From assembly GCA_002778195.1 (NCBI GenBank), contig PCDI01000007.1, positions 95,735 to 159,734 of the forward strand: a DNA stretch of 64,000 nt, read 5' to 3'. This DNA is from Raffaelea ambrosiae. Taxonomy: Eukaryota; Ascomycota; Sordariomycetes; Ophiostomatales; Ophiostomataceae. This document shows positions 1 to 13,100 of this stretch, one piece after another. The notes beneath the pieces are model-generated. The model was not told the origin of the DNA, ran no database searches, and worked only from the letters and a program-made list of their open reading frames with translations. Position 1 is the first letter of the stretch. Every line of letters starts with the position of its first letter. A program made the position numbers and the translations under genes.

Positions 1-162
1 AGAAGCGGTCGACGAGACGGAAGAATGGGACTAGAAATGAGGCGAGAAGCGGTCGACGAGGCGGAAGAAATGGGACTAGAAAGGAGACGAGAAGCAGTCG
101 ACGAGACTAAAGAGACGGGACTAGAAAGGAGACGAGAAGCGGTCGACGAGACGGAAGAGATA
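1..162. repeat. 45-bp minisatellite, about 3.6 copies, truncated by window edge
   Basis: Repeat units begin at 1, 45, 90 and 135 with the core AGAAGCGGTCGACGAGACGG. The spacing is 44, 45 and 45 bp, and the array decays after about 162. From the second unit on, the plus strand stays open in a frame that encodes a 15-residue repeat (see the ORF at 37-198). The first unit lacks one A in its GAAGAAATGG segment, which shifts that frame. The array starts at base 1, so its true length is unknown. Confidence 0.9.
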
Positions 163-198
163 CGGCGTAGCTGGGACCAAAAAATTGAGACGAGATAA
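37..198 (+). CDS. Possible small or partial ORF made of 15-residue repeats
   Basis: ATG at 37 opens a 53-codon frame ending in TAA at 196-198. It reads through the minisatellite and gives a charged 15-residue period (REAVDETEETGLERR and variants), then a short unique tail ending WDQKIETR. The 45-bp period divides by three, so the frame survives copy changes. A single missing A in the first unit breaks the frame to the left. Either this is the tail of a larger repeat protein whose frame was lost by mutation or sequencing error, or it is a chance open frame in a non-coding satellite. I recognise no family, and expression is unproven. Confidence 0.25.
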   Translation: MRREAVDEAEEMGLERRREAVDETKETGLERRREAVDETEEIRRSWDQKIETR

Positions 199-2964
199 AG
201 GTAAAGTTTCCCGGGGGAGGTTGCTTCTGTTTCACGATGCTTGTCCACTATTGTCCATAGTGCAAACACGAGATGAACTGGTGTGTTTTGGGTTGGGCCC
301 ATTCTCAGATGGCGATTGGCAAGACCATACGGCCGTGACTCGCATCACGACTATGTGAAAAAAAAAAATAATAAAAAACGGAGAGCATTTGCAGCTGGCT
401 ATGCTGCCGCTTTTCCCACCCCTAAACTAAAAAGTATTGCTTTATGCGTTGGACACCGCACACGCCACTACTAGCCATTGCACAGATCCCACAAGCACCA
501 CGAATGCACAAATACGAACAATACACCGTTGCAAGGTATGTACGGTGTAGATGCCGGGAACTACTATGTAGCCAGGGGAAACGACAGCACCTAGTTACAT
601 AGCAGCAACAGAGAGAGAGAGATGCCGCGATACCACAGGGGAGTCGACTGCAGGGCACAAAAGTGGGGCCCGACTCAAGAACCAAGGGCCCCACAAAACA
701 TGTACGACGTACCGAGACTGTTGTTTCTTTTCTTAGACACGCCGGCGCGCTCCTAAACAGGCAATTCTCGCGCCCAGCATGAAGCGTCCTCTCCCCATAT
801 GCATCCTGCCAACGATACGCACTCAACGCGCAAGGAGGGGGGGGGGATTCGTAAACCCGAATGAGCACGAAGAGGAGAAATTGAAAAAAAGGAATGAGAA
901 GGAAAAACGAGAGGAACAGAATGAGTCGAGAAGACGGGACTGTGTCTTGGCGGTCACCCCAGCTGGTCGCATCACGTGTACTTTCCGCGGGAGGGCAGAA
1001 GAACACATGCGGTGTCAAAGCAGCAACTTGGAGAGGGCGGTCCCCAAGTCACCAGAACCACACGCGAGGAGCTGGTCCAGCACGGCACAACTAAGAGAAT
1101 ATTCAAGGTGAGCAATCCTGTGCCTCTTGGGGCACGCAGTCCACATGCACGTCGCATCCTGGCGTGAAACAAACTCACATACAGCACACACACAGACACA
1201 CACACGGCGCACACACACACGTGCGCCATCCCGCATGAAACAGCCGGACAGAGAACCGGAAAGAGAGAATTCAGAGAGAGCAAGACGGTCATCTGCAGCT
1301 AAAAGGCCTCGCTCGACTGTGTGGACCAATATCTCCTCTCGTGCGGATCCGGGAAAGAAAAGAGTTTTTCGTTTCTCTCAAGAGTCGTTTGCTGAGTCAT
1401 CCATCCTTCCACCCATTGTTTGGTTCGGCATTGTATTTTTTTGTGTTCCGGAGAGACTCACTCTCCTCGGTTCGTTCTCTGTTTGGCCCTTGGTTCTCTT
1501 CGTTCTTGGACCTCTTGGTTCTCTCGGCTCTTCTCCCCCCCCCCCCCCAAAAAAAGCGGGAAACCTCGAAAGGAATCCTTCAGATGGCGGGGACGGCAAC
1601 TTTAGCAACTTTGAACAGTATCCCCGGGTCCTAACCAAGAAAAACAGTCAGAACCAGTCGTCATCCTGACGTGGCCCTCGATCCTTTCTACCCTTCACAC
1701 CTCTCTGCCTTGACCGCAAGAACGGCCAGGGAAGCCCAACCTCCCCGAAACTGCCTTGCCCAGAAGGGCATTTGCTCGGGAAGGGCACGTAGCAATCCTG
1801 CTGCCGTGTTCCAAGTGTACCAAGTGTACCAAATGTACCAAATGTACCCAAGTGTACCAAATGCAACAAAGTGTATATGCTGAGTTCTTCTACACGCACA
1901 TGCACACCGAATGATACCCCAAGAGGTCGAAAAGTGTGCTCGCGGACACATGAACACAGCACAAGAGCCACGCAACCACGCAACCAATAACCAGAACCAC
2001 AGAAAACTGCAGTGAACAAAAACAACATCCAGTTCCTTGCCTCCGCCGAATTGGGCATATTGCATCTTCTGGAGAGAGAGGGAGAGAGAAAAGAAATCTC
2101 TCTCTTGTTGGGCCACCGTATGAGTCGTATGCGGAGATTCATACCGCGGATGGCAAGACGCCTCACCATCCGCTTACACACGCAAATGCTATGTACTCGG
2201 GACCGTGCCTGGCCCCGGTTTGGTAATATGACGACAGAATGTCCTCCGGAGAGAAGAATAGGCCACCCGTCTATATCGAGACCGAGTCAAAGCAAATAGA
2301 AGAATCCTCCTAAGCAAAAAAAAGGATCAAAGCGTTTTCTCCAAGCCTTGGAAAGTTCCCGCGAGAGAGTGTCCGTGAGCAAGTGTCCACGAGGAAAAGT
2401 GTCCACGAGCAGGCTTCTTGTCTGTCTCCTCTTGCATGTGTTCCTTCATCGAACCTCCACAGGATTCGTCATGGCGGCTCACCATCCACGACCAGGGGGG
2501 AGTCTACCTGATCCCGACGGTTGGTATTGTTCCCCGAGACCGTGCGTTGAGAAAGAAAAAGAAAAAAAAACGGGAGTCCATACAAGAGGTCAAGAGGTCA
2601 AGAGGTCAAGTGGCCCACAGAGAGGCCCCAACGTGCTTGCGGATTTCTTGTCATCGACAGGGGCTCTCATGGCAGACGGGCATTCCGCCGAAAGAGCCGA
2701 GGAATTTTTTTTTTTTTTTTTTCGCTATTGGACAAACCAAAAGCCAGACAGCATTGGGTTCGACGACGGTCCGGACCCTTCCAACAGGCAAACAAACATT
2801 GCACAATCCGTCATGCTGTGGAACGCGCGGAAATAGCAACAATCAACAAGTCCCAAAGAGGCACAGCAGTGCAGGAGGGGGGGCGCAAACACACACGCAC
2901 ACACACACACACACGCACACACACACACACACGCACACACACACACACACGCACACACACACAC

Positions 2965-3002
<38 letters not shown>

Positions 3003-4199
3003 CGCGTGCGCGCATCGCATTCTACGAAACTCGTTACTTGCCTTCTTTGCTTATGTATCCGCTCTAATCACCAACAGACCATAACAGCACATAGCTGCAT
3101 GGCAAAGAAAAGAAACCCTTTGTGTACCCATACAAGGAAGTGCAAGATGGAAGAATGCGAGGAAAAGGGGAATGGTTGGCTTGGACATGCACGGACAGGG
3201 CAGAAGCAACAAAAAGAAGGGAAGCAGGAATCGAAACCGATACCCGGAAGGGTGTGAACATGTTCCGTTGATGAGCGAGCGAGACAAGAGTTCCGCTGAT
3301 TGGGGAAAGAAAGGGCCTGAAAAGAGAGAGAGAGAGAGAGCATCGAGATGGTTCCCTTTTCCGAAAGGGAGAAGACGGGCAGACTCCCCATGTTCCCAGT
3401 TTCGTGGATAAAGTCCCTATAGTCAAAATAAAAACCAATCACCCACACATAATATTGGAAACAATCATAGCATCCCGGACAAGCCAGATTCGTAATAATA
3501 GAGCAAGCCTCTATTGTGGGGCAAAACAGCCGTAGAGTCCTTTGTAAGAGAAAGACAAAAGGTAAGAAGAGACACCCAGAATTTGGACATCAAACAAAAA
3601 GAGGCTCAAAGGACGTTTCCCCCACCCCAGGACTCTGGTCCTAGTTTCTTGTAAATGGACAAGAGAGAAAGAGCAGTGAACTATTTGTTTTTGTACATGG
3701 GACCAAATCCTGGAACCCAACATGGAGCTTCAAAGGACGCTTCCATTCTTCTCACAACTCTGGTTCTTTTCTTCTTGTATATGAGAGAGTCCAGTAAATA
3801 CACAAAAGAAAAGAGAAAATAAGAGAAAAGTTCATTGAGGATACAAAGATGTGTAGAGAATGAAAAAGACAAATGACACTATGGGAAAATACCGTAGAAA
3901 ACCAATCTGAAATGTGAGGGTATCTGATGTAGAGAGGGAGAAAAAAAAAGAAGAAAAAAATGGTCAAGAAAGAGCAAAAAGATTAGTAGACAAAAAGAAA
4001 CATAAAAGAAATGAAAAAGAAAAAGAAAAAGAAAAAAGCTGCATGGTGGAAACAAGTCCGAAAACCAGCGACGTAAACGAAAAAAAAAAAAAACAAGTGT
4101 GCCTTCTCTCAATATCAAAACAAAATAAACCGTTCTAGCTATGCATCCACGGCTTTGTGCCGCCTCCCTTCTAATTTTCCTTGTTTCTATCCGCCTTCT
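199..4199. other. Gene-free region downstream of the dynein gene, rich in simple repeats
   Basis: No open frame here has convincing coding character; the longer ones are low-complexity translations of repeats. Visible structure: a 9-bp tandem repeat (CAAGTGTAC type) at about 1811-1863, an 8-bp repeat (CAAGAGGT) at 2583-2610, an 18-T run at 2705-2722, a CA/CG-type dinucleotide array at 2889-3000, a GA run near 3328-3345, and a purine-rich plus strand from about 3930 to 4100. The last part should carry the dynein 3' UTR and polyadenylation site. Confidence 0.7.
2889..3000. repeat. CA-type microsatellite with regular CG interruptions
   Basis: About 112 bp of alternating CA, interrupted at regular intervals by CGCA, so that ACACACACACACACGC recurs several times. 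The alternating purine-pyrimidine composition could adopt Z-DNA. It generates spurious His-Thr and Cys-Val open frames on both strands. Confidence 0.9.
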
Positions 4200-7100
4200 T
4201 CAAACTTCAGTCATGAGCTGCTCTCCCTCATCCAACAGGTCGGTCACCTTCTTGAGATCCTGCACCAAGTTCTCGCCCAGACCGACCAGCAGCAGCTTCT
4301 CTGCATTGGCCGGCAGGCCCAAGAACGTTGGCGGCTCGCGCTCTGGCAGCTTCTGGATCCAAGCCATGCAGTCGGCCAGCGACGTGCCCGAGGGCACGAT
4401 GAGCGTGTCCTTGTCGGCCTCGGCGCTGCCTTCGACGAGCTTGTGGCCAATGTCGTAGGCCGTGGGCGTAAGGATTCGCTCGACCAGCTGGCTGAGTAGC
4501 CGGAAGTCGCCTTCGTCGTCAATCTTGCCGCCGTAGGTCTCGGTCACGAGGTAGCGGATCATGTCCCAAGGGATGTTTTGCGGTGCAATGTTGGAACGGT
4601 TGCCAGCAGAGGCCTCGATCCACGTGTCGACGACGAAAGCAGAGCATTCATACTGCAGATGTTAGTACGAGTGTCACCGGTAAAAAAGAGCGTAGCGAGG
4701 AAATGAAAAGCGAGGAAAGAAGAAGAAAAAAAAACAAGACGAGCGAGCGAAGCGAGGAAAGGAAAAAAAAAACTTACATCGCTGTCATTGAACTCCCAGA
4801 AGCCCTTCCAGCCAAGGTTGGGCGCGTAGCGCAGACGCTCCTGCACGACGGCGTGCAAGAACGAGAGCAGCAGGTAGAGACGCGTGCGCTCGACGGGCGG
4901 CCGGGCCGAGCGGGTGGCGAGCGAGGAGAGCGAGTCCTTCATGTTGGCGCGCACGCCGGCGGGCTGCTCGTACATGAGCACCCGCGAGGCGCGCAGCAGA
5001 TTCACGGGGATCTTGGGGCTGGCCTCCATGGACAAAAAGAGGCGGAAGTCGGCGTGGGGGTTGAGCGTCTCCATGCGCTTCTCGAGCGACTGAAGCCACG
5101 TCGGGGCCAGATGGACGTTCTTGACCAGCACCCAGGAGCCGGACTGCGCGGCGTTGCTGACGGCCTTGTCGGCGCTGGCCAGACCCTCGGCCGAGCCCAT
5201 GGCGATGTTGGTGCAGCGCACGCCCATGCGCTCGACCAGGTTGTCGACCTTGTAGGACGCGTCGAAGCCAGGGCTCGACACGAGCGCGACGGGGCGCGTG
5301 GCCGACACCTGCTTCTGCACGGTGTTGCCGAGGTCCTCGACAAAGTCGAACAGGTCCGCGCCGAAGACAAGGGCCACAAAGCGCTCGGCGGCCGGCACGA
5401 AGCGGTCCAGGCGGAACAGCTTGACCATGAGCAGCGAGAGCAGGGCCTTGTTGTAGTTTTTGTCTGCCTTGTCGTCGTCGCCGCCGCTGCCCAAATCGTC
5501 CGTTTCGCCGGCAAAGAGCGATGGCGGCACGTAGTTCTCGGCCACCTCGGCGCCGAGGAACTCGTTCCACTCGGCGGGGGGCACCTGGTCGATGCGGCCC
5601 TTGAGCGCCGGCAGACGCTGCGCCAGAGCCATGGCCTCGTCGCGCGACGCGTGGGATTCGGACACGGCGCGGCCCTGGACGCGCTCGTCGAGCAGCACGT
5701 CGATCAGGCCGCGGTCCATCTTGTAGGGCGACGCCTGCACGAGCAGCATGGCCAGCGTGATGCGGTCCTTCTGCAGCAGGCCCAGGGCGGTACGCTGGAA
5801 GGCGGTGACGAACAGGTCGCGCACAATGGTGTCGCGGCGCACGTTGTAGTTGGTCTCGCTGGCCAGGTGCGGGTTGCCGTGCAGCACCGAGTGGAAGATG
5901 TCGAGGAAGTACTGCAGCGAGAACTGGTAGAAGTGGTTGAGGTAGTGCAGCTGCTCGAGCACGGCAAAGACGGCGCTGCAGGAGCGCGCAATGACGGCGT
6001 ACTGCCGCGTGATCTCCTCGACCTCGGCCATGACGCCCTCGGTGCTGTTCATCTTGGCCGAGATGTCGGCGGCCTCGGTCTTGAGCGTCTCGAGCGTCTC
6101 GATGACCGTGTCGTCGTCGAGGATGTTGCCGCGCGACTCGTTGAGCGCCTGCAGCAGCCGCTTCTCGAGCTGGCGCAGGTGCACCTTGAACTCGCCCTGC
6201 AGCTTGATGAGGTTGGACCGCCGCTCGTCGACGTCGGGCCGCTCCGACTTGAGCACCTCGTTGAGCGACTGCGTCTGCAGGCTGCTCTGCGTCACCGTGA
6301 AGTTGACAAAGGTTGTGCGGCTGCAGATGTCGGGCGCAAACGTCGCCGACGGGTCGCGCGTCGACAGGTACAGCCGGAACGACGGCGAGAAGTCGATCTG
6401 CTGCTTGCCCAGCTGGATCAGCACGCGGCCGCCCGTCTTCTGGTACTCCTTGTTGAGCACGTGGTTGAGCACCGGGTCCAGGTGCTCGGCGTCCTGGATC
6501 AGGATCGGGTTGCCGAACCGCAGCGAGCTCTCGAGCTGCTTGGTGAAGGCGTCGTCCAGGAAGCTGGTGACCGTCAGCCGCCGGTCGCGGCACTCGCGCT
6601 GCAAGAACTCCGTCACGCGCCCCGAGGGGTCGATGATGAGCGGGTAGCGGTTGAAGCGCTGCAGGATGATGGCGTTCTCCGTGCACAGGTCGTCGACGGG
6701 CAGCGAGTTGGCCTGCCAGCCGAGCCGCTCGTCGGCCGTCGACAGGTACTCGGTCACCGGGTTGTGCTGCTTGGTCGCGATGCCCGACAGCTGCAGCTGG
6801 TGCAGCCAGTCGTCCATCATGCCCTTGCGGAACGTCTGGTCGAACAGGCCGCTGTACGCCAAAAAGGCCGCCGCCACCAGCACGTCGCCCACCAGCGTGC
6901 CGATCTGCGTCTCGAACGACCGGCTGCCCTCCTCCCACCGCACGCGCTCCGACGACAGGCTGTCCAGCAGCCGCACGCTGCGGTCCACCTTGAACTGCAC
7001 CCGCGCCATCTCCGTCTTGATCGCCTGCGTCTCGCTGATCAGCGCCGCGTACTCCGTCTTGTACGTCGCGATGCTGGCCTCCAGCGTCTCGATCGTGTTC

Positions 7101-10100
7101 TCCACCGCCTTGGCCTGCGCCTTGGTCGCCAGCGCCTGGTCCTCCAGCTGCGCCACCTCGTCGCGCAGCGGGCCCACGCGGTCGAGGATCTCGCCGTAGG
7201 TCACCTGCGCCGACACCCACTGCACCAGCGGGCCGCAGGCCTTGCTGGCGCGGTTCACCTTTTCGAACGTGAACTCGGGGTTGGACAGGAACTCGTTGCG
7301 CATCTTGAGCCGCAGCGACTTGGTCATCATCTTCTCGTTGTTGAAGTTGATGATGCTGGCGATGAAGTCGTCGCGCCGCACCACCGCCTGGATGCTCTTC
7401 CAGTCGCCCACCTTGTGGCCCAGCAGCGTGCACACCGAGTCCAGCGCCAGCCGCACGCCCTGGGGCGGCGATGACATGGCGCGCACCTCCGTCAGCTGCT
7501 GCCGCTTGATGTTGCTGACGCTCGCCTTGGCCTCCTCCACCGCCGGCTCCGCCCGCGCCAGGTCCTCCAGCACAATCTTCTTGCGCGACGCCACCTCGCC
7601 CTCCTGGATTTCGAGCGCCGCCTGGATCTCCAGCGACGTGCTCTTGCGCTGCTCGGCCTCGCGCTGGTCCGCCACCATGCGCTGCAGCTTCTCGTTCGCC
7701 TCGGCGTCCTTGTGCTCCAGCTGCGCCTTCTTCTCGGCCAGGCTGGCCCGCAGGTCGCGCACCTTGTCCACCGTGTCCCGCAGCTTCTCGAGGCCGACGT
7801 TCAGATGCCGCTGCTGCTCCTCCAGGTCCTCGCGCTTCTCGTTGTACAGCTTGACGTATTGCGCCACAAAGTCCAAAAAGTGCCGCGGCGTCAGGAACGT
7901 CACCTTGCCCTGCTGCTTGTGCAGCTTCTGGTTGAAGCGCTGCAGCGAGTAGTGGATGTACACCATGGCGTTGACCACCGCCGACCGGTGCGACGCCGGC
8001 AGCGACAGGCCCCGGTAGGCCACGGGGATCGTGTCGGGCGCCACAAAGTTGGGCCGGTCGAGATCGACCGAGTGCGTGAGCTCGTGTCCCACCTGGAAGA
8101 GTGCCTGGTCCGACCAGTCGCCGAACCAGTTGAGCACGCAACGGTTGAACAGCGCAGGACTGGTTGCTGCCTTGGACGAGAGGCCGTCCTCGGGCGGGTT
8201 CATCGTGAAGACCACGTGCAAATTCTTGACAATCTGGCTCGTAAACCACTTGTACAGCTCCTCCTGCGAGTCGAGGTGCAGGCCCTGTCGCTGGGCGCCC
8301 TCCTTGCATGCCGTCATCAGGGCGGCCAGGTCGTCGCCCTCGAAGAGACCGGGCACCTCCGCGTTGGCCAGCAGCGTGTTCATGCGCTCGAGGAAACCGG
8401 AGTCGAGCACGTTGGACTCGTCCATGATGAAGCAGATCTTCTCGCCCTTGCAGCCGCAGCGCCGCAGCACCTCGCGCAGGTCCTCGTCAAAGTCCTCGGA
8501 CGAGTACTTGCCGTGCACCTTGATCTGGAACACCTTGAGACCGTTCATCCAGGCCACGAAGCGCGACAGCGTGGTCTTGCCACTGCCGCTGACACCAATG
8601 AGGATCAGATGGCCCTGCGGCTGCCGGAAGACACGATCAATGCGCAGCACGTGCTCCAGAACGTCGTTGAACAGGATGAGCGGCACGTCCACCTCTTCTT
8701 CGCAGAACGTCCTGAGGCGCGCCTTGACAAACTCGCGCAGCTGCTCGCGGTCGACCGGCACGTAGTTCTTGGACAGCCAGTTGGAGAACAGGATCGGGCC
8801 GCCCAGCGCCTTCTCCTCGTCAATGTTGGGGAACAGGTCCAGCGCAATGCGGCGCACCGCCTCGTCGGTCCAGCGGCGCTCGTCCTCGGCTACCAGACGG
8901 TCTTGGAACAGGCGCAGGGCCTCGTGCGCCCAGATGCGGATCAGGCCCTCCACCGTCAGCATCTCCAGCGGGCGGATGGCCTCGTACACACCACGCACCC
9001 ACCGTGTCAGCTCACGGGGACTGTAGACGTAGTGCGGCTGGATCTTGGGCGTGAAGCGCTGCTGCGACTCCAGGTAGAACTTGACCATGGCCTGGGTCAG
9101 AGGCTCGGCGTAGCCGCGCAGCGACGGGATGATCTTGAGCACGGCCGAGTTGAAGGTGCCGTAGATCTGGTGCAGCGACTGCTCGCCGGGGTAGTCGACC
9201 ATGATCAGCGGCGCGTGGCGCAGGAAGCGGGCGCCCAGCGGTGTCCGGCCGGCATCCGTGGGCGGGTTGCAGGCGCCGACGAACTGGATGCGGTCCAGAG
9301 TGACCCACGACTTGTCCGACGTGCGCCAGAAGCCGTTGTGCTCGACCAGCTGGCGCAGGAACGAAATGGCCCGCTGCGTGCCGTACTTGTCCGGCGCGGG
9401 CAGGTTGATTTCGTCGCAGAAGACGACAAGCCAGCGGCCGATCTGGGTGGGCGAGAGCATCACGCCGTTCAGCGTCTTCTTGTACTCGCAGTACTGCTCG
9501 AAGCTCTTGATCAGCAGATCGGGCGTCGTGGCGCTCGAAAAGTTGAGGCCCACCACCTCCATGTTGGGCAGCTTGCGGAGGGCGCTGAAGAGCGTCATGG
9601 TCTTGCCGGAACCGGGCGGGCCGCACAGCAGGAGCGGCTTGTGCTCGGCCAGCCACGAGTACAGGACATCCTCGTGGCGCACCGTGTCCAGCGTCGGGAT
9701 GACCACGTCGGTCTGCGTCACCGAGTGCGTGTTGACCTCAATGGTCGGCACCTGGTTCAGCCAGGGCGTCCATTCGGCACGCGGCAGCGAGACGTCAAAG
9801 TCGATGAGCGACGAGCTGGCGCTGCCGTCCAGCGGGGGCGAGCCAAAACTGGCCAGGCCCACGATGCTGTCTCCAAACGTCTTGCGCTCGGTCAGCGGGC
9901 AGTCGCCCGTGAGGGCCCACACGAGTGCCAGCAGCAGCTTCTTGGACATGTACGCCTCCACCTGCTCTGGGTCGAGCGGGAAGTCGGAATGCTGCGAGTT
10001 GTACTCGATGATGTCGCGGACCGCCTTGTTGAGCAGCGAGAACAAGGTGTTGAGGACGCGGGCCACCGTGAACTCCATAATGTGCTGGTAGTCTTCGGCG

Positions 10101-13100
10101 CTCTTGAGGGCCTCCAGAATGAAGTCGTCGGTGGTGAGGTGCACCCTGAGCAGCTCGGCGACCTGCGTCTGGACAGCCAGCGCCTTGGCTGCGCTCTGGC
10201 CCGTGGCGACGGCATCCTCGTCAAAGTCCTCAAAGGCGACGGCGCCCAGCGTGCCCAGGTAGTTGGACACCATCATGCTCGGCGTGACCGTGTCCTCGCT
10301 GAACCAGACCATGCCGCAGCGAGACACGGTGGCAAGCGTGGCGTACTTGAGGGTCTCGACCTCGAACATGATGCGGACATTGGACGGCAGGTTCAGGCGC
10401 TCACCGTTGGGCAGCGTGAGCAGCTTGTTGTCGTCCAAAACACTGTTCAGGTTCTCAACCCACTCGGGGTCCACGTCGCCGTCGAACACGATCCAGTGGC
10501 GCTTGGAGTCTTCGCCACGCAGGTTGTCGACGATCTTGCGCAGGATGCTGGTGAAGAGACCGTCGGTCCACTCGCGCGTGGTCGAGTCGAGGTTGCCGTA
10601 GAGCGCTTCCTTGGACATGACCTTGGAGTCGATCACGTGGGAGACCCCCTCGACCTTCTCGACCTGCTGGAGGGCATCCAGCAGCAGGCGCCACGCCGCC
10701 GACTTGCCCGAGCCCGAGTTGCCCACCATCATCACACCGTGGTGGATGCCCTGGATCTGGTACAGCTGGAGGATCTTGGTCAGCCAGGTGTCGTTGACCA
10801 CCAGCTGGCGCTCGTCGGCCAGACGGCGCACGGCAGCCTCCAGAGCCTCGAGGTTGGCCGGCACGTAGCGGACGCCCGGGAAGCACTGGCCCTCGATGTT
10901 GGCCATGATCTCGACATCGGTCTTGATCAGCTTGGGCGCAATGGTCTCCCGGATGCTCTGGACAATGATCTCCGGCTCGACCACCTCGTCGGCATTGGCC
11001 GCAGTGGTGTCCACAATACCGTCCACCGTCGTCAGCCGGGCCCGCTTCAGGCCGCCGGAGCTGACGAGCACGCTCTTGAGCGCACGCAGACCAAAATCGT
11101 AGTGCGCCTGCTTGGACAGCTCCGCAAAGCACTGGTCGAAGAAGGGCACAGTCTGCTTGGACAGCATCTTGGCCTGGGTGAAGCCCTGCGAGTACAGCAT
11201 GACCTCGGCAATCAGCTCCTTGTCGGGCTTGGACATGGCAACGCTGCGGAACAGCTTCTTCAAGTTGTCGGGCAGGTTGGAACGGCCGGCATAGCCCGGG
11301 TTCATGGTGATGAAGATGCCCGTGTTGGCGTTGACGCGCAGCTGGCGGCCGACAAGCTCGATCTGGGCCTTGTCGTCCTCGGCGCCCTGCTTGAGACCCA
11401 GCTGGATGTTCTGGATCTGCTGCGACACGGCCGACAGAATGCGCTCTTCCAGACGGTTGAACTCGTCGAAACAGCCCCAGGCGCCCACCTGGCAGATACC
11501 CAGGAAGATGCGGCCCATGGCCTGGAAGTCAAAGGTGTCGTCGCAGCAGAAGACAAGCGTGAAGCGACCCAGCTCTATGCCCAGGGCCTTGACGGACTCT
11601 GTCTTGCCTGTGCCGGCCGGCCCATACGGCGAGCCGCCGAGCCGCTGGCAGAGCGCCTGCGTGAGAGTGAGGAAACAACGGTCCGTCAGCGGCGTGCGCA
11701 CCAGCCGGTCCGGCACGCCGAGGTATTCGAAGCCGTAGTGCAGCGAGGCGTTGGCCATCTTGATGCTGAGACGCTGCTGGAAGTCGCCCGAGTCGGGCGT
11801 GTAGACGTAGCGCATCTGCAGCAGCCAAAAGTAAAAGTTGGGCGAGTTGGCGCCGAGATGGACGAGCTTCTCGATAATGTCGCGCTGGTGCACGCATTCC
11901 GTGATCAGCTGCTCGCACTTCTTGCGCATCAGGACGTGCAGGTCGCCGAGCACCGTGGATGCCAGGAGGCGCAGGACCTGCACTTCGCGTTCAAAGAGGG
12001 CCTGCAGAGCGGCGCCGGGGGCATCGCTGGACAGCGCCTGGTCCACCGTCGTCGTCCAGACCACCTGCGTGGCGAGCACCACGATCTGGCTGGGAAAAGC
12101 CGCCATGAACGCGGCGAGGGCAGCCTGGTCAATGGCGTCGGCTGAGAAGATCGGAGCGTAGGCGTCGATGGCCTCGGCGAGCAGTTCGGCCAGCGTGGCC
12201 TTCATGCCGTTCTCGAGCAGAGCCAGCCAGTCGTTGATGCGCGGCGTCTTGACCAGCGAGATGTCGCGCTTGAGCCGCACCTCCTCGCCCTCCTTGGAGG
12301 TGAAGCCGGTGATGACGGCCTCGTCGTCCATGATCAGGCCCGAGAGACCCGCAAACATCTTCTTGAAGTGCTTGGCAATGCGCATGGTGTCGTTGCTGTT
12401 GCCAATCATCTCGAGCAGATCCTCGTCGCCGACAAAGTAGAACCGTGGAAACGAGACGCGCTCCTTTTCGAGGTACTCGCCGAGGGCCTTCTGGATCTTG
12501 TTGAGCAGCTCGGCCAGGCGCTCGAGGGACTTTTGCACGTTGGGGATGTTGAGCACGTCGAGCACGTAGGGCTGCTTGTAGACCTTCTTCATGACGGCCG
12601 AGAACTCGCTGTTGATGTTCTGGAAGCGCGAGGACTCGATCGGCAGCAGGTGCTTGATGTCGGCATTGCCCGTAAAGACGCCCTCGAGGTACACCCACTG
12701 GCGCTGGACGTCGATCCAGACGTCAAAGAGCACGTGGACACGGTTCAGCTTGTCCTCCCACGACGACGCGTCCTCCTCGAACTCCTTGTAGTAGGGCGAG
12801 TGCTTCATGGCCTGCAGCGAGTTGAGGTTCTCGCTGCACTTGGCAAACAGGTCGTCCCAGCCGCGGATCAGACGGCACTTGTTCTGGTAGTTGACGAGCT
12901 CCAGGTTGTAGTTCGTCCACGTCTCACGAACCTGCTTGAGGAACTCTTCCAGCGCCATCTCGCCCTGTGCCTGGGCGATGATGTCCTTGATGATGACCTC
13001 GGTGGCCACCAGGTTGAGATCCCAGACGTCGCCGAGCGTCATGGACACGGGCGAGTAGCGCTTGCCCGGCTTGATCTGCTTGTAGATCTTGGTCCAGTGC

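Noticed and set aside
422..1669. Several overlapping frames of 100-200 codons on both strands
   Set aside because: Compositionally biased translations of purine- and CA-rich DNA; mutually overlapping and without conserved motifs.
2418..3257. 279-codon frame with a long Thr-His run
   Set aside because: It is the translation of the CA microsatellite; the flanks have no coding character.
4785..8309. 1174-codon minus-strand frame overlapping dynein
   Set aside because: Same strand, shifted frame; an Arg/Gly/Ala-rich translation typical of a shadow of GC-rich codons.
7712..12145. 1477-codon plus-strand open frame antisense to dynein, and others (4583-7474, 16073-17458, 12368-13516)
   Set aside because: They lie wholly antisense to conserved dynein coding sequence. 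Strong G/C-ending codon bias removes stop codons from the opposite strand. Their translations are His/Arg/Leu-rich without domains.
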